DNA from: Maribacter sedimenticola
GTDB taxonomy: Bacteria > Bacteroidota > Bacteroidia > Flavobacteriales > Flavobacteriaceae
Length of the DNA stretch: 64,000 nt
Direction: 5' to 3'
NCBI RefSeq assembly: GCF_900188415.1
Contig: NZ_FZNV01000001.1
Coordinates: 647,501 to 711,500 of the forward strand
Shown: in pieces, positions 26,507 through 35,641 of the stretch
Layout of the letters: each line of letters opens with the position of its first letter
Numbering within the stretch: the stretch's first letter is position 1
Made by a program: the position numbers and the translations under genes
The notes under the pieces: model-generated
The model's database searches: none
Seen by the model: the letters and a program-made list of their open reading frames with translations, nothing else
What the model was told of the DNA's origin: nothing

Positions 26507-28924
26507 ATGAGAAAAATATTATTGCCTATTTTAATAGCAAGCTTTGTTCTTTTAAGTTTTGTCCCATACAGTACAAATACTCCTCTTCCACAAAAAATGA
26601 ATGAGCTGATAGAGCATCTAAAATATTATGGTCATTTGGCCAATGAGCGCACCATTGTGCATACGGATAAGGATTATTATGTTAAAGGGGAAACAATTTG
26701 GTTCCGTGTTTTTATGACCAATGGTCTAAGCAATATGGAAAAACCGTATAGTGGGGTGGCTTATGTAGAAGTGGTTAATGAGCATGGGGATGTTGTGGAT
26801 AAAAGAAAATTAAAGGTATCGGACAATGGGGCTTATGGAGATGTGTCCATTACCAATAATTGGGATACAGGTAAGTATTATATAAGGGCATTTACCAAAT
26901 TAATGCTTAATAACGAACATCCAAGAATTCATGTAAAGCCTATTGTTGTACAAAATGAAACGAATATTAACCTTGGGCAAAAAAATGGCAATCTTGATCA
27001 TGAAGTGAATATTGATGTGCGGCCGGAAGGTGGATCTTTTGTGAGTGGTTTGGTTGCTGCCGTTGGGGTTAAAGCTGTAAATGGTATTGGGGGAAAGCTT
27101 GCGGATAGTGGTGTTATAATAGATGATCAAGATAATGTAGTAACCAATTTTGAGTTGGTATCTCCCGGTTATGGAAAAGCTTACTTCACTCCACTTAGTA
27201 ATAAATCTTATTTCTTAAGAATAAATTCTGGAGATCAAGTTTACGAAAAAAAGCTGCCGGAGGTTATAAGTAAAGGGTATGGTTTACATGTAAAGGAAGG
27301 GTCAGATTATATTGTGGTGCGCGTAGCTGGCACAAATGAAAAGGAGCTAGAAAAAAGTGTACTCTTGGCGCATAAAGGGGAAACTCCATTATCGGTATAT
27401 CAATTGGGTGAAAAAAGCGGAAACACGGAAAAACTTTTTAAAATAGCTAAAAAGGATTTGGGTACTGGTATTGTATCTTTTTCACTTTTTGATCAGCTTG
27501 GTAATGCCAAATGTCAGCGCTCATTGAATTTAATGAGTGATTTTGGTGCTGTTGGTTTAACGCTCGATAAGGAAACTTATCGTAGTAGTGAGCCCATTAG
27601 ATTGGGTATTGAAGGTGCGGACTATTTAAGGGGTAATGTTTCATTGTCCGTAGTATCAAAAGATAGAATTATTGAAAATAAAGAAGTAGCGGGTTTGCAA
27701 ATGAGCGCCTTGGGTAATTCATTGGCAACGGCAACACAAATGAAAGGGTCTGGGGATTTAAGCGAGTTACAGTTGAAAGAGGCCGTGGACGCCATGATGA
27801 TATTGGATAATAATTATAAAGTAGATTGGGAAAAAATAAAGGAATTTAAGATAGATGAGGTGGTGCATAGGCCGGAACTTGGTATAATGGTGTCAGGAAA
27901 TGTCGGGTTGAAAAATGCTGTAAATGCGTCAAAATCCTCCGTATCCTTAACAGGTAACGGAGGGTCGCTTTTTCAGGAAAGTAGTATGACAAATGCTATG
28001 GGCGATTTTGAATTTGGACCCTATGTTTTTTATGATTCATTAAACGTATTGGTACATGTAAATAAAGTAGGTGCGGGAAAATTACCAAAAGATGCGTTGG
28101 AAATAGATATTTTTGATACCTGGCCTGCTGTCAGTACAATGCGTTCATCAAACAAGGGCGGCATTATTGGCGAAGGTCAAAGGAATGCTGGGCAAAACTT
28201 GTCAGATAAATTGATGGACATCAATGACGAAGTAACTGTGTTGGAAGAGGTGGTTGTTGAGTCAGATGCTTGGTCAGAACAAATTGCGCGTGATAAGGAA
28301 TACAATAAGTTAACCCCTTATTTTTCTTATAATAACCGTATAGTAGCAGATTCATTGAAATACAAATTAGGGGCAGTAAGTGCTCTTGATCTCTTGATGC
28401 AGACTCCGGGCGTGAATGTAAGCGGTATTTATCCCAATCAAAGGGTTTTGGTTAGGGGCGTTGGAACGATCAGTGAATCCATAGACCCTCTTTTTCTAAT
28501 CAATGGTGCTCCAACCTCTGCTGATGCCGCTAAACAATTACTTGCAGAGGAAATTATGTTTGTAGATGTTATAAAAGGTGCCAGTGCAGCCGCTTTTGGA
28601 GGTAGGGGAGGTAATGGTGTTATTGCATTCTATACCAAGAGGGGAAATTATAATAATTCCGCATCTGTAGGGCCTGTTAATTGGGTCAATGCCACAATTC
28701 CTGGTTTTTCCAAGGCAAATGAATTTATGGACTATCGTTCTAAAGGCCATATTAATAACAATGGTGAGGTGTTGTATTGGGCGCCCAATGTAGCGGTAAA
28801 GGATAATTCCTTAATCGAAATAGATACAAAAGAGGCAATTGGGGGGTATTCTATTGTTCTGCAAGGATTAGATCAAAATGGTAATCCTTTGCGGTTAGAG
28901 AAAACGATTGAAATTATTGAATGA
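26507..28924 (+). CDS. MG2-like / TonB plug domain protein without beta-barrel
   Basis: 805 residues from ATG 26507 (MRKILLPILIASFVLLSF, a signal peptide). A GTG nine codons upstream is less likely because it would precede the signal peptide. Residues of about 45-150 resemble a macroglobulin MG2 domain (TIVHTDKDYYVKGETIWFRV, then KYYIRAFTKLML). Further beta-sandwich domains follow. Near 630-720 there is a TonB-receptor plug (LDLLMQTPGVNVSGI, VLVRGVGTISESIDPLFLI, EIMFVDVIKGASAAAFGGRG). Only about 80 residues follow the plug, so there is no room for a 22-strand barrel. Such proteins recur in Bacteroidota next to or apart from transport genes; their role is unknown. Envelope location is supported by the signal peptide. 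Confidence 0.8.
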   Translation: MRKILLPILIASFVLLSFVPYSTNTPLPQKMNELIEHLKYYGHLANERTIVHTDKDYYVKGETIWFRVFMTNGLSNMEKPYSGVAYVEVVNEHGDVVDKRKLKVSDNGAYGDVSITNNWDTGKYYIRAFTKLMLNNEHPRIHVKPIVVQNETNINLGQKNGNLDHEVNIDVRPEGGSFVSGLVAAVGVKAVNGIGGKLADSGVIIDDQDNVVTNFELVSPGYGKAYFTPLSNKSYFLRINSGDQVYEKKLPEVISKGYGLHVKEGSDYIVVRVAGTNEKELEKSVLLAHKGETPLSVYQLGEKSGNTEKLFKIAKKDLGTGIVSFSLFDQLGNAKCQRSLNLMSDFGAVGLTLDKETYRSSEPIRLGIEGADYLRGNVSLSVVSKDRIIENKEVAGLQMSALGNSLATATQMKGSGDLSELQLKEAVDAMMILDNNYKVDWEKIKEFKIDEVVHRPELGIMVSGNVGLKNAVNASKSSVSLTGNGGSLFQESSMTNAMGDFEFGPYVFYDSLNVLVHVNKVGAGKLPKDALEIDIFDTWPAVSTMRSSNKGGIIGEGQRNAGQNLSDKLMDINDEVTVLEEVVVESDAWSEQIARDKEYNKLTPYFSYNNRIVADSLKYKLGAVSALDLLMQTPGVNVSGIYPNQRVLVRGVGTISESIDPLFLINGAPTSADAAKQLLAEEIMFVDVIKGASAAAFGGRGGNGVIAFYTKRGNYNNSASVGPVNWVNATIPGFSKANEFMDYRSKGHINNNGEVLYWAPNVAVKDNSLIEIDTKEAIGGYSIVLQGLDQNGNPLRLEKTIEIIE

Positions 28925-28962
28925 TTGTGATTGAAAATTAGGACATTAATCCTAAAAAATAT

Positions 28963-28970
28963 TATATTTG
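28963..28970 (+). promoter_or_regulatory. Possible -7 promoter element of rimP-nusA-infB
   Basis: TATATTTG matches TAnnTTTG. It predicts a transcript start near 28976 and a leader of about 63 nt containing the hairpin at 29000-29020. The -33 TTG is not in register. Confidence 0.5.
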
Positions 28971-28999
28971 CAGTGCTGAAAGGATATAAAGGTATTCAT

Positions 29000-29024
29000 G
29001 AGGGGACAATTAGTCCCCTCTTTT
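29000..29024 (+). terminator. Terminator-like hairpin in the rimP leader (possible attenuator)
   Basis: An 8-bp perfect GC-rich stem (GAGGGGAC / GTCCCCTC) with loop AATTA, followed by TTTTATTA. It lies between the candidate rimP promoter (28963) and the rimP start (29039). It may simply end transcription from the upstream gene, whose stop is 76 bp away, or may attenuate the nusA operon. Confidence 0.7.
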
Positions 29025-29038
29025 ATTACTTATTATTT

Positions 29039-29500
29039 ATGCTAAAGGAAAAAGTAAAGGAGTTATTGGAACTAGGTCTAAAGGAAGACCCTTCATTGTT
29101 TTTAATAGATTTTACAATGGGGGCCGATAATAGTATACATGTAGTTATTGATGGAGATCATGGTGTTACGGTAAGTGATTGTATAAAGATCAGCCGCGCC
29201 ATTGAGCATAACCTAGATCGTGACGAGCATGATTTTTCCCTAGAGGTGGCATCGGCAGGAGCGGCTTCGCCATTGGTGATGCCCCGCCAATATTTAAAAA
29301 ATATTGGAAGAAAACTTGAAGTAAGAACCAATGATGATAAATTTGAGGGTAATTTAACTGCCGTTAATGAAAATTCTATAGTTTTAGAGTGGAAGGCTAG
29401 AGAACCTAAGCCAATAGGAAAAGGAAAGGTTACCGTTCAAAAAAAAGAAGAAGTAAATTTTTCAGATATTATTAAAGCAAAAGTTGTATTAAAATTTTAA
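29039..29500 (+). CDS. rimP: Ribosome maturation factor RimP
   Basis: 153 residues from ATG 29039 (MLKEKVKELLELGLKED). The frame is open further upstream, but that stretch holds the promoter and hairpin, and RimP is normally about 150 residues. Family motifs seen are TVSDCIKISRAIEHNLDRDE and the FSLEVASAGAASPL segment (usually EVSSPG), then the C-terminal Sm-like domain ending KVVLKF. RimP acts in 30S subunit maturation. It is the first gene of rimP-nusA-infB, a widely conserved operon; nusA follows after 12 bp. Confidence 0.95.
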   Translation: MLKEKVKELLELGLKEDPSLFLIDFTMGADNSIHVVIDGDHGVTVSDCIKISRAIEHNLDRDEHDFSLEVASAGAASPLVMPRQYLKNIGRKLEVRTNDDKFEGNLTAVNENSIVLEWKAREPKPIGKGKVTVQKKEEVNFSDIIKAKVVLKF

Positions 29501-29512
29501 TTGTAATTACCA

Positions 29513-30745
29513 ATGGAAAATATTGCGTTAATTGAATCTTTCTCAGAGTTTAAGGACGATAAGTTCATAGACAGGGTAACACTAATGGCCATTTTGGAAG
29601 ATGTTTTTAGAAATGCGCTAAAAAAGAAATTTGGTTCAGATGATAACTTTGATATCATTATTAACCCAGATAAAGGAGATTTGGAAATTTGGCGTAACCG
29701 TGTTGTGGTAAACGATGGTGAGGTTGAAGAGCCCAATGAGGAAATTTCCTTGTCAGAAGCTCGTAAGATAGAGCCGGATTTTGAAGTTGGTGAGGATGTT
29801 TCAGAAGAGGTTAAATTAATTGACTTGGGAAGAAGGGCTATTTTGGCATTAAGGCAAAACCTAATTTCTAAGATTCATGAGCATGACAATACTACCATAT
29901 ATAAGCACTTTAAAGATTTGGAAGGTGAAATATATACGGCAGAAGTACATCATATTCGCCATAAGGCTATAATTTTGTTGGATGACGAAGGCAATGAAAT
30001 CGTTCTTCCAAAAGATAGGCAGATACCATCGGATTTTTTCCGTAAAGGCGATAATGTTAGGGGTATTATTGAAAGTGTTGAACTGAAAGGCGCAAAACCG
30101 ACCATTATCATGTCAAGAAGTTCTCCCAAATTCTTGGAGCAGTTGTTTTTCCAAGAGATACCGGAAGTATTTGACGGTTTGATCACGGTTAAAAAGGCGG
30201 TTCGTATACCAGGGGAAAAAGCTAAAGTGGCAGTAGATTCCTATGATGACCGTATTGACCCTGTTGGTGCTTGTGTAGGAATGAAAGGATCTAGGATTCA
30301 TGGTATTGTCCGTGAGCTGGGGAACGAAAATATAGATGTAATCAACTGGACGGCAAACCCACAATTGTTGGTTACCAGGGCTTTGAGCCCAGCTAGAGTG
30401 TCTTCTGTAAAGTTGAACGAGGAAAAAAAGACCGCTCAGGTTTACCTTAAACCAGAAGAAGTTTCCAAAGCTATTGGTAGGGGAGGACATAATATTAGAT
30501 TGGCAGGTCAGTTGACAGGTTATGAGATAGATGTTTTCCGTGAAGGAGTTGAGGAAGATGTGGAATTGACCGAGTTTTCAGATGAAATAGATGCTTGGAT
30601 CATTGAGGAATTCAAGAAGATAGGTATGGATACCGCACGTAGCGTTTTAGAACAAGATGTTAGTGATTTGGTAAAGCGTACTGATCTTGAGGAGGAAACA
30701 ATTGTTGAAGTTGTTCGCATCCTAAAAGAAGAATTAGAAGATTAG
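29513..30745 (+). CDS. nusA: Transcription termination/antitermination protein NusA
   Basis: 410 residues. The N-terminal RNA-polymerase-binding domain is at 1-130 (ALIESFSEFKDDKFIDRVTL). The S1 domain is about 135-200, with KAIILLDDEGNEIVLPKDRQ. Two KH domains follow (DPVGACVGMKGSRIHGIVRE and SKAIGRGGHNIRLAGQLTG). It lacks the two acidic C-terminal repeats of E. coli NusA, as is usual outside gammaproteobacteria. NusA binds RNA polymerase and modulates pausing, termination and antitermination. It lies between rimP and infB in one operon; in E. coli this operon is regulated by NusA itself. Confidence 0.97.
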   Translation: MENIALIESFSEFKDDKFIDRVTLMAILEDVFRNALKKKFGSDDNFDIIINPDKGDLEIWRNRVVVNDGEVEEPNEEISLSEARKIEPDFEVGEDVSEEVKLIDLGRRAILALRQNLISKIHEHDNTTIYKHFKDLEGEIYTAEVHHIRHKAIILLDDEGNEIVLPKDRQIPSDFFRKGDNVRGIIESVELKGAKPTIIMSRSSPKFLEQLFFQEIPEVFDGLITVKKAVRIPGEKAKVAVDSYDDRIDPVGACVGMKGSRIHGIVRELGNENIDVINWTANPQLLVTRALSPARVSSVKLNEEKKTAQVYLKPEEVSKAIGRGGHNIRLAGQLTGYEIDVFREGVEEDVELTEFSDEIDAWIIEEFKKIGMDTARSVLEQDVSDLVKRTDLEEETIVEVVRILKEELED

Positions 30746-30787
30746 CTATATATTAGCACTTAAATAAAAGAACGGGAATCAGTATTT

Positions 30788-33595
30788 ATGGCAGACAATG
30801 CGAAAATAAGGCTTAATAAAGTTCTTCGTGAACTTAATATTTCCTTGGATAGGGCAGTGGACTTTCTAAACGGAAAAGGACATGATGTGGAAGCTAGGCC
30901 TACCACTAAAATTTCTGATGATGTTTATCAAGTTTTGCTTGACGAGTTCCAGACGGACAAGAGTAAAAAAGTTGCATCTAAGGAAGTAGGAGAGGAAAAG
31001 CGGAAAGAGAAAGAGGCAATTAGGGTACAACTGGAAAAGGAACAAGATGATCGTCGCTTGGCCCGTGAGCGTAGAAATGCCGAATCAGAAGAGTCGACCT
31101 TGGTAGGAAAAGTTGAACTTGCAGGGCCTAAGATGGTCGGTAAGATTGATCTGAATCCTAAAAAGAAGAAAGAGGAGCCTGCTAAGGATGTTCCAAAAAC
31201 CGAAGCAAAGGCAGAAGTTAAGCCTGAAGCAAAAGAAGAGGTTCAAAAAACTGAAAAGGTTGAGGTAGAAAAGCCAAAAGAAGCTCCCGTAGCCAAAAAA
31301 GAAGAGGTCAAAAAAGACGAACCGAAGGCAGAAACGCCTAAGGTAAGTGAATCCAAGAAAGAAGAAAAAGCTGAAACTGCAAGTGAAGCTAAGGATGCGG
31401 GAACGGCAGAGCCAGAAGCGCCCGTTACCATAGAGACCCAATATCAAAAATTATCAGGTCCTAAAATTGCTGGCGCTAAAATCGATTTAAGTAAATTCGA
31501 AAAGCCCAAAAAGAAACCAGCGGATAAGAAACCTGCAGATAAATCTACCGATCGTAAGAAGAGGCGTAGAAGAATCGTTACAAAAAATACATCTGGTCCG
31601 GGTGGAGGTCAATCAAGACCATCCAATACTACAGGGGATCGTAAAGGTAGAGGTAGATTTGCCCCTACCGCCAAAGTGGAGCCTACGGAAGAAGATGTTC
31701 AAAAGCAAGTACGTGAAACCTTGGAGAAGCTGCAAGGCAAGTCCAAAAAAGGTAAAGGTGCTAAATATAGAAGAAGTAAAAGAGATCAACACCGTGAGCA
31801 AACGGAAAAGGATCTTGAAAAACAAGAATTAGAGAATAAGGTACTTAAGGTTACCGAGTTTGTTACGGCTACGGAAGTTGCTACAATGATGGGGGTTTCT
31901 ACAACAGAAATTATTTCTGCCTGTATGTCCTTAGGTATCATGGTGACCATGAACCAGCGTTTAGATGCGGAAACGTTATCTATCGTAGCAGAGGAATTTG
32001 GATATGAAGTAGATTTTGTAACCGCAGATATAGAAGAAAGTATTGTTGAGGAGCCAGATGCTCCTGAGGATTTGAAGCCTAGGGCTCCGATCGTGACCGT
32101 AATGGGGCACGTGGATCACGGAAAAACCTCTCTTCTGGATTATATTAGAAAGGAAAACGTAATTGCGGGTGAAAGTGGAGGTATTACGCAGCACATTGGT
32201 GCTTACGGGGTTACCTTGGAAAATGGGGAGCGTATTGCGTTCTTGGATACACCTGGTCACGAGGCGTTTACCGCAATGCGTGCAAGAGGAGCACAAGTAA
32301 CGGATATCGCTATAATCGTAATTGCAGCTGATGATGATATTATGCCGCAGACTAAGGAGGCCATAAGCCATGCGCAAGCAGCTGGCGTACCTATTGTTTT
32401 TGCAATTAATAAAATCGATAGACCAACCGCGAACCCTGATAAGATTAAGGAAGGCTTGGCACAAATGAATTTATTGGTAGAAGATTGGGGCGGTAAAATT
32501 CAATCGCATGATATTTCTGCCAAGACAGGTCTAGGGGTCAAGGAATTATTGGAAAAAGTATTGTTGGAGGCTGAAATATTGGAGCTGAAGGCAAATCCTG
32601 ATAAACTGGCCAGTGGAACAGTTGTTGAGGCTTACTTGGATAAAGGTAAGGGGTATGTATCAACGGTCTTGGTACAGGCAGGAACCCTTAAAATTGGGGA
32701 TTATGTACTAGCCGGTACCACCAGTGGTAAAATTAAGGCCATGCAAGATGAGCGTGGTAATGCGGTAACGGAAGTTGGTCCTTCCAGGCCAATATCCATT
32801 CTAGGCCTTGATGGAGCATCGCAGGCCGGTGACAAGTTCTATGTATTGGAAGATGAACGTGAAGCAAAACAAATTGCATCTCGTAGATCACAGTTACAAA
32901 GGGAGCAATCCGTTAGAACGCAACGTCATATAACACTAGATGAAATTGGTAGAAGAATTGCATTAGGTGAATTCAAGGAACTTAATATTATCCTTAAAGG
33001 TGATGTGGACGGTTCGGTTGAAGCGCTTACAGATTCGTTCCAAAAGTTATCTACGGATGAAATCCAAGTAAATATCATTCATAAGGCGGTAGGGCCAATT
33101 ACGGAATCTGATGTACTTCTTGCATCTGCATCAGACGCGGTCATAATAGGATTTAATGTAAGGCCAATGGGTAATGCCAAGGCCATTGCAGAAAAAGAGG
33201 AAATAGATATCCGTATGTATTCCATTATTTATGCGGCAATCAATGACCTTAAGGACGCAATGGAAGGCATGTTGTCCCCGGAAATGAAGGAAGAGATAAC
33301 CGGTACGGCAGAAATTAGGGAAACATTCAAGATTTCCAAAATTGGAACCATTGCAGGTTGTATGGTAACCAGTGGTAAGATATTTAGAAATTCCAATATT
33401 CGTTTAATACGTGATGGCGTGGTAATTTATACCGGTACATTAGCGTCGTTGAAAAGATTCAAGGATGATGTTAGGGAAGTTTCCAAAGGCTATGACTGTG
33501 GACTTCAGATCAAGAACTACAATGATATAGTAGAAGGAGATATAGTAGAAGCGTTCCAAGAGGTAGCTGTTAAAAAGAAACTGAAATCAAAATAA
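30788..33595 (+). CDS. infB: Translation initiation factor IF-2
   Basis: 935 residues. An IF2_N-like domain (1-55) is followed by a long Lys/Glu/Ala/Pro-rich region to about 350. A second N-terminal module follows, and the GTPase starts near 430. G motifs are intact: [14 protein letters not shown] (G1), [24 protein letters not shown] (G3), [14 protein letters not shown] (G4) and [13 protein letters not shown] (G5). The C-terminal domains bind fMet-tRNA and end in [12 protein letters not shown]. It delivers initiator tRNA to the 30S P site. The gene is 42 bp after nusA and ends the operon at the terminator near 33640. Confidence 0.98.
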   Translation: MADNAKIRLNKVLRELNISLDRAVDFLNGKGHDVEARPTTKISDDVYQVLLDEFQTDKSKKVASKEVGEEKRKEKEAIRVQLEKEQDDRRLARERRNAESEESTLVGKVELAGPKMVGKIDLNPKKKKEEPAKDVPKTEAKAEVKPEAKEEVQKTEKVEVEKPKEAPVAKKEEVKKDEPKAETPKVSESKKEEKAETASEAKDAGTAEPEAPVTIETQYQKLSGPKIAGAKIDLSKFEKPKKKPADKKPADKSTDRKKRRRRIVTKNTSGPGGGQSRPSNTTGDRKGRGRFAPTAKVEPTEEDVQKQVRETLEKLQGKSKKGKGAKYRRSKRDQHREQTEKDLEKQELENKVLKVTEFVTATEVATMMGVSTTEIISACMSLGIMVTMNQRLDAETLSIVAEEFGYEVDFVTADIEESIVEEPDAPEDLKPRAPIVTVMGHVDHGKTSLLDYIRKENVIAGESGGITQHIGAYGVTLENGERIAFLDTPGHEAFTAMRARGAQVTDIAIIVIAADDDIMPQTKEAISHAQAAGVPIVFAINKIDRPTANPDKIKEGLAQMNLLVEDWGGKIQSHDISAKTGLGVKELLEKVLLEAEILELKANPDKLASGTVVEAYLDKGKGYVSTVLVQAGTLKIGDYVLAGTTSGKIKAMQDERGNAVTEVGPSRPISILGLDGASQAGDKFYVLEDEREAKQIASRRSQLQREQSVRTQRHITLDEIGRRIALGEFKELNIILKGDVDGSVEALTDSFQKLSTDEIQVNIIHKAVGPITESDVLLASASDAVIIGFNVRPMGNAKAIAEKEEIDIRMYSIIYAAINDLKDAMEGMLSPEMKEEITGTAEIRETFKISKIGTIAGCMVTSGKIFRNSNIRLIRDGVVIYTGTLASLKRFKDDVREVSKGYDCGLQIKNYNDIVEGDIVEAFQEVAVKKKLKSK

Positions 33596-33634
33596 GTAAA
33601 ACTACATGTTAATGTGTAGTTTGGATATAAAAAA

Positions 33635-33653
33635 ATCGACCTATTTGGTCGAT
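33635..33653. terminator. Bidirectional terminator between infB and the SPOR gene
   Basis: A 7-bp stem (ATCGACC / GGTCGAT) with loop TATTT, flanked by an A-run on the left and a T-run on the right, so it can work on both strands. It overlaps the stop codon of the convergent SPOR-domain gene. A smaller hairpin (ACTACA / TGTAGT) lies at 33601-33620. Confidence 0.8.
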
Positions 33654-34012
33654 TTTTTTGGTTTTAAAAGCATGGCGTCCGGATACTTTATCCGTACTTC
33701 ATTGAATTTTCGTTCCGCATCCAATTTAGATGTAAATCGGCCTACCCGTACTCTGTAAGTTGGTGAGTCAAAATCTATTTTAGAAACCAAGTCTGGAAAA
33801 TCTTCCTCTACATTTGCCTTTATTTTTTGGGCCTTTGCATAATCCCCAAAACCTACTTGAATTCTGTAATATTCGTTATGGCTCAACGAAGATTTGTAAA
33901 TTTCCAACAATTGGTCAATTTTCTCATCTTGTTGAATGTTTACCTTGGCACCTTGTGAATAGCCAAATTGAGCTAAACCTGCCAAAAGTACTATGGTATA
34001 AAGTGTTTTCAT
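33641..34012 (-). CDS. SPOR domain-containing protein
   Basis: 123 residues. The signal peptide ends after about 19 (MKTLYTIVLLAGLAQFGYSQ). The SPOR fold is at about 45-118: YYRIQVGFGDYAKAQKIKAN, then the paired strand TYRVRVGRFTSKLDAERKFN. SPOR domains bind glycan strands of peptidoglycan lacking stem peptides, often at the septum. The protein should be periplasmic. It is divergent from the act operon with a 232-bp shared upstream region holding candidate promoters for both. Confidence 0.9.
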   Translation of the reverse strand: MKTLYTIVLLAGLAQFGYSQGAKVNIQQDEKIDQLLEIYKSSLSHNEYYRIQVGFGDYAKAQKIKANVEEDFPDLVSKIDFDSPTYRVRVGRFTSKLDAERKFNEVRIKYPDAMLLKPKKSTK

Positions 34013-34044
34013 AACCTATTAAATCATTTTATTTTGAATAGACA

Positions 34045-34073
34045 CAAAAGTAATTTATTAAGGATCAAACAAA
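34045..34073 (-). promoter_or_regulatory. Bacteroidota-type promoter of the SPOR gene
   Basis: On the minus strand: TTTG, 17 bp, TACTTTTG. The -7 element ends 32 bp before the start codon at 34012. Confidence 0.6.
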
Positions 34074-34129
34074 TAAATCAAAGGTTATTTAGAATATTTC
34101 TAAATTGTAAATTATAAATACATTAACAT

Positions 34130-34159
34130 TTTGCAAATAAAGTCTATGTCGTATTTTTG
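34130..34159 (+). promoter_or_regulatory. Bacteroidota-type promoter of the act-cox operon
   Basis: TTTG, 18 bp, TATTTTTG, fitting the consensus. It predicts a leader of about 80 nt ahead of actA and is the only good match in the divergent gap on this strand. Confidence 0.65.
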
Positions 34160-34244
34160 TCTCCGATTTAGGCATTTGATGGATATTAATAGGTTTCATC
34201 TATGACCAAAATCATGCCAAGATTCCGATAGAAATATTCGATAT

Positions 34245-35606
34245 ATGAAAAAGGTTCCATACCGAAATCAGTTTTCTAAAATTTTAGGACTTACCCTAAT
34301 AGCTTTTTTGTTTTATACTGTTCCCGCTACCGCGCAAGATGATGCTTCTGGCGAAGTTGCCGCGGCGGATGCTGGAGATGCTAAAAAAGGCAAGGCGTTG
34401 TTCAACCAGAATTGTGCCGCTTGCCATGCATTAAACCGTAAAATGACTGGTCCTGCCTTGGCCAATGTAGAGGCAAGGCTGAGTGAAGAAGAAGGGCTGG
34501 ATAAAGAGTGGTTGTACTCTTGGATAAAAAATAGTCCGGGAATGATAAAATCCGGAGACCCTTATGCCAATAAGGTCTATGCGGAATATAACCAAGCGGC
34601 AATGACTGCTTTTCCTACGTTGACCAATGAGGATATTGATAATATACTGGCCTATACTGCCGCACCTCCTCCTGCAGCGCCTGCCGCCGCGGCTGGAGCA
34701 AGTGATGGGGCTTCTGGTACAGCTGCTCAGGCTGGAGGAGTGTCCAATGAAATTATATTGGGTGCCTTAGTACTGGTTTTCGGGTTATTGGTTGTGATGT
34801 TATTGTTGGTGAACAAGACCTTGCAAAGAATTGCCCAAGCCAATGGGGTAATCGTTGAAAAGGAAAAAGCGGAGAAAGGTTTGCCATTGTGGAAGGCTTT
34901 TGCCAAAAACCAATTTTTGGTATTGGTGACCGCAATATTATTGTTGTTGGGGAGTGCATATTTTGCTTATGGTTGGATGATGCAAGTTGGCGTTGATCAA
35001 GGGTATGCTCCAATTCAACCTATACATTACTCGCATAAAATACATGCAGGTGACAATAAAATAGAGTGTAAGTATTGCCACTCTTCCGCTAGGGTGTCAA
35101 AACATTCCGGTATTCCTTCCTTGAATGTATGTATGAATTGTCATAAATCTATTTATGAATATACGGGCAATCCAGAAGGACCTTCACAAGAAGATTTGGA
35201 AAACGGGTACACGAACGAGTTTTATACCGGGGAAATAAAAAAATTGTATAAAGCTGTTGGTTGGGATGAAACAAACCAAAAATACACTGGTGAGAGCCAG
35301 CCTGTAGAGTGGGTGCGCATACACAACTTGCCAGATTTTGCATACTTCAACCACTCTCAACATGTTTCTGTTGCAGGGGTAGAATGTCAAACTTGTCACG
35401 GACCAGTTGAGGAAATGGAAATTATGTATCAATATTCTTCGTTGACAATGGGTTGGTGTATTGATTGTCATAGAGAGACCAATGTAAAGGTCGAAGGAAA
35501 CGAATACTATGAGAAAATCCATGCTGAACTTTCCAAGAAATATGGGGTTGATAATTTAACGGCTGCGCAGTTGGGCGGTCTGGAATGTGGAAAGTGTCAT
35601 TATTAA
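34245..35606 (+). CDS. actA: Alternative Complex III subunit ActA: monoheme cytochrome c fused to pentaheme cytochrome
   Basis: 453 residues. The signal peptide ends about 31 (ATAQ). A class I cytochrome c domain (about 45-140) has heme motif CAACH. An Ala/Pro-rich linker and two membrane helices follow (about 168-188 and 222-245). The C-terminal multiheme part has five CXXCH motifs: CKYCH, CMNCH, CQTCH, CIDCH and the extreme C-terminal CGKCH. That makes six covalent hemes. ActA carries electrons in the quinol:cytochrome c/oxidase complex. The fused N-terminal cytochrome could hand electrons to the oxidase directly (inference). First gene of actABCDEF-coxBA. Confidence 0.93.
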   Translation: MKKVPYRNQFSKILGLTLIAFLFYTVPATAQDDASGEVAAADAGDAKKGKALFNQNCAACHALNRKMTGPALANVEARLSEEEGLDKEWLYSWIKNSPGMIKSGDPYANKVYAEYNQAAMTAFPTLTNEDIDNILAYTAAPPPAAPAAAAGASDGASGTAAQAGGVSNEIILGALVLVFGLLVVMLLLVNKTLQRIAQANGVIVEKEKAEKGLPLWKAFAKNQFLVLVTAILLLLGSAYFAYGWMMQVGVDQGYAPIQPIHYSHKIHAGDNKIECKYCHSSARVSKHSGIPSLNVCMNCHKSIYEYTGNPEGPSQEDLENGYTNEFYTGEIKKLYKAVGWDETNQKYTGESQPVEWVRIHNLPDFAYFNHSQHVSVAGVECQTCHGPVEEMEIMYQYSSLTMGWCIDCHRETNVKVEGNEYYEKIHAELSKKYGVDNLTAAQLGGLECGKCHY

Positions 35607-35641
35607 TAATAAATTAAAGAAGCTAATTACAGATAATACGT

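Noticed and set aside
28931-29038. N-terminal extension of RimP by 36 codons
   Set aside because: The extra codons cover a promoter -7 box and a GC-rich hairpin, and RimP proteins begin at the ATG at 29039.
31085-31850. Several frames opposite and across infB, some rich in Phe/Leu
   Set aside because: They are shadows of the Lys/Glu-rich IF-2 linker; reverse reading of AAG/GAA codons gives such frames.
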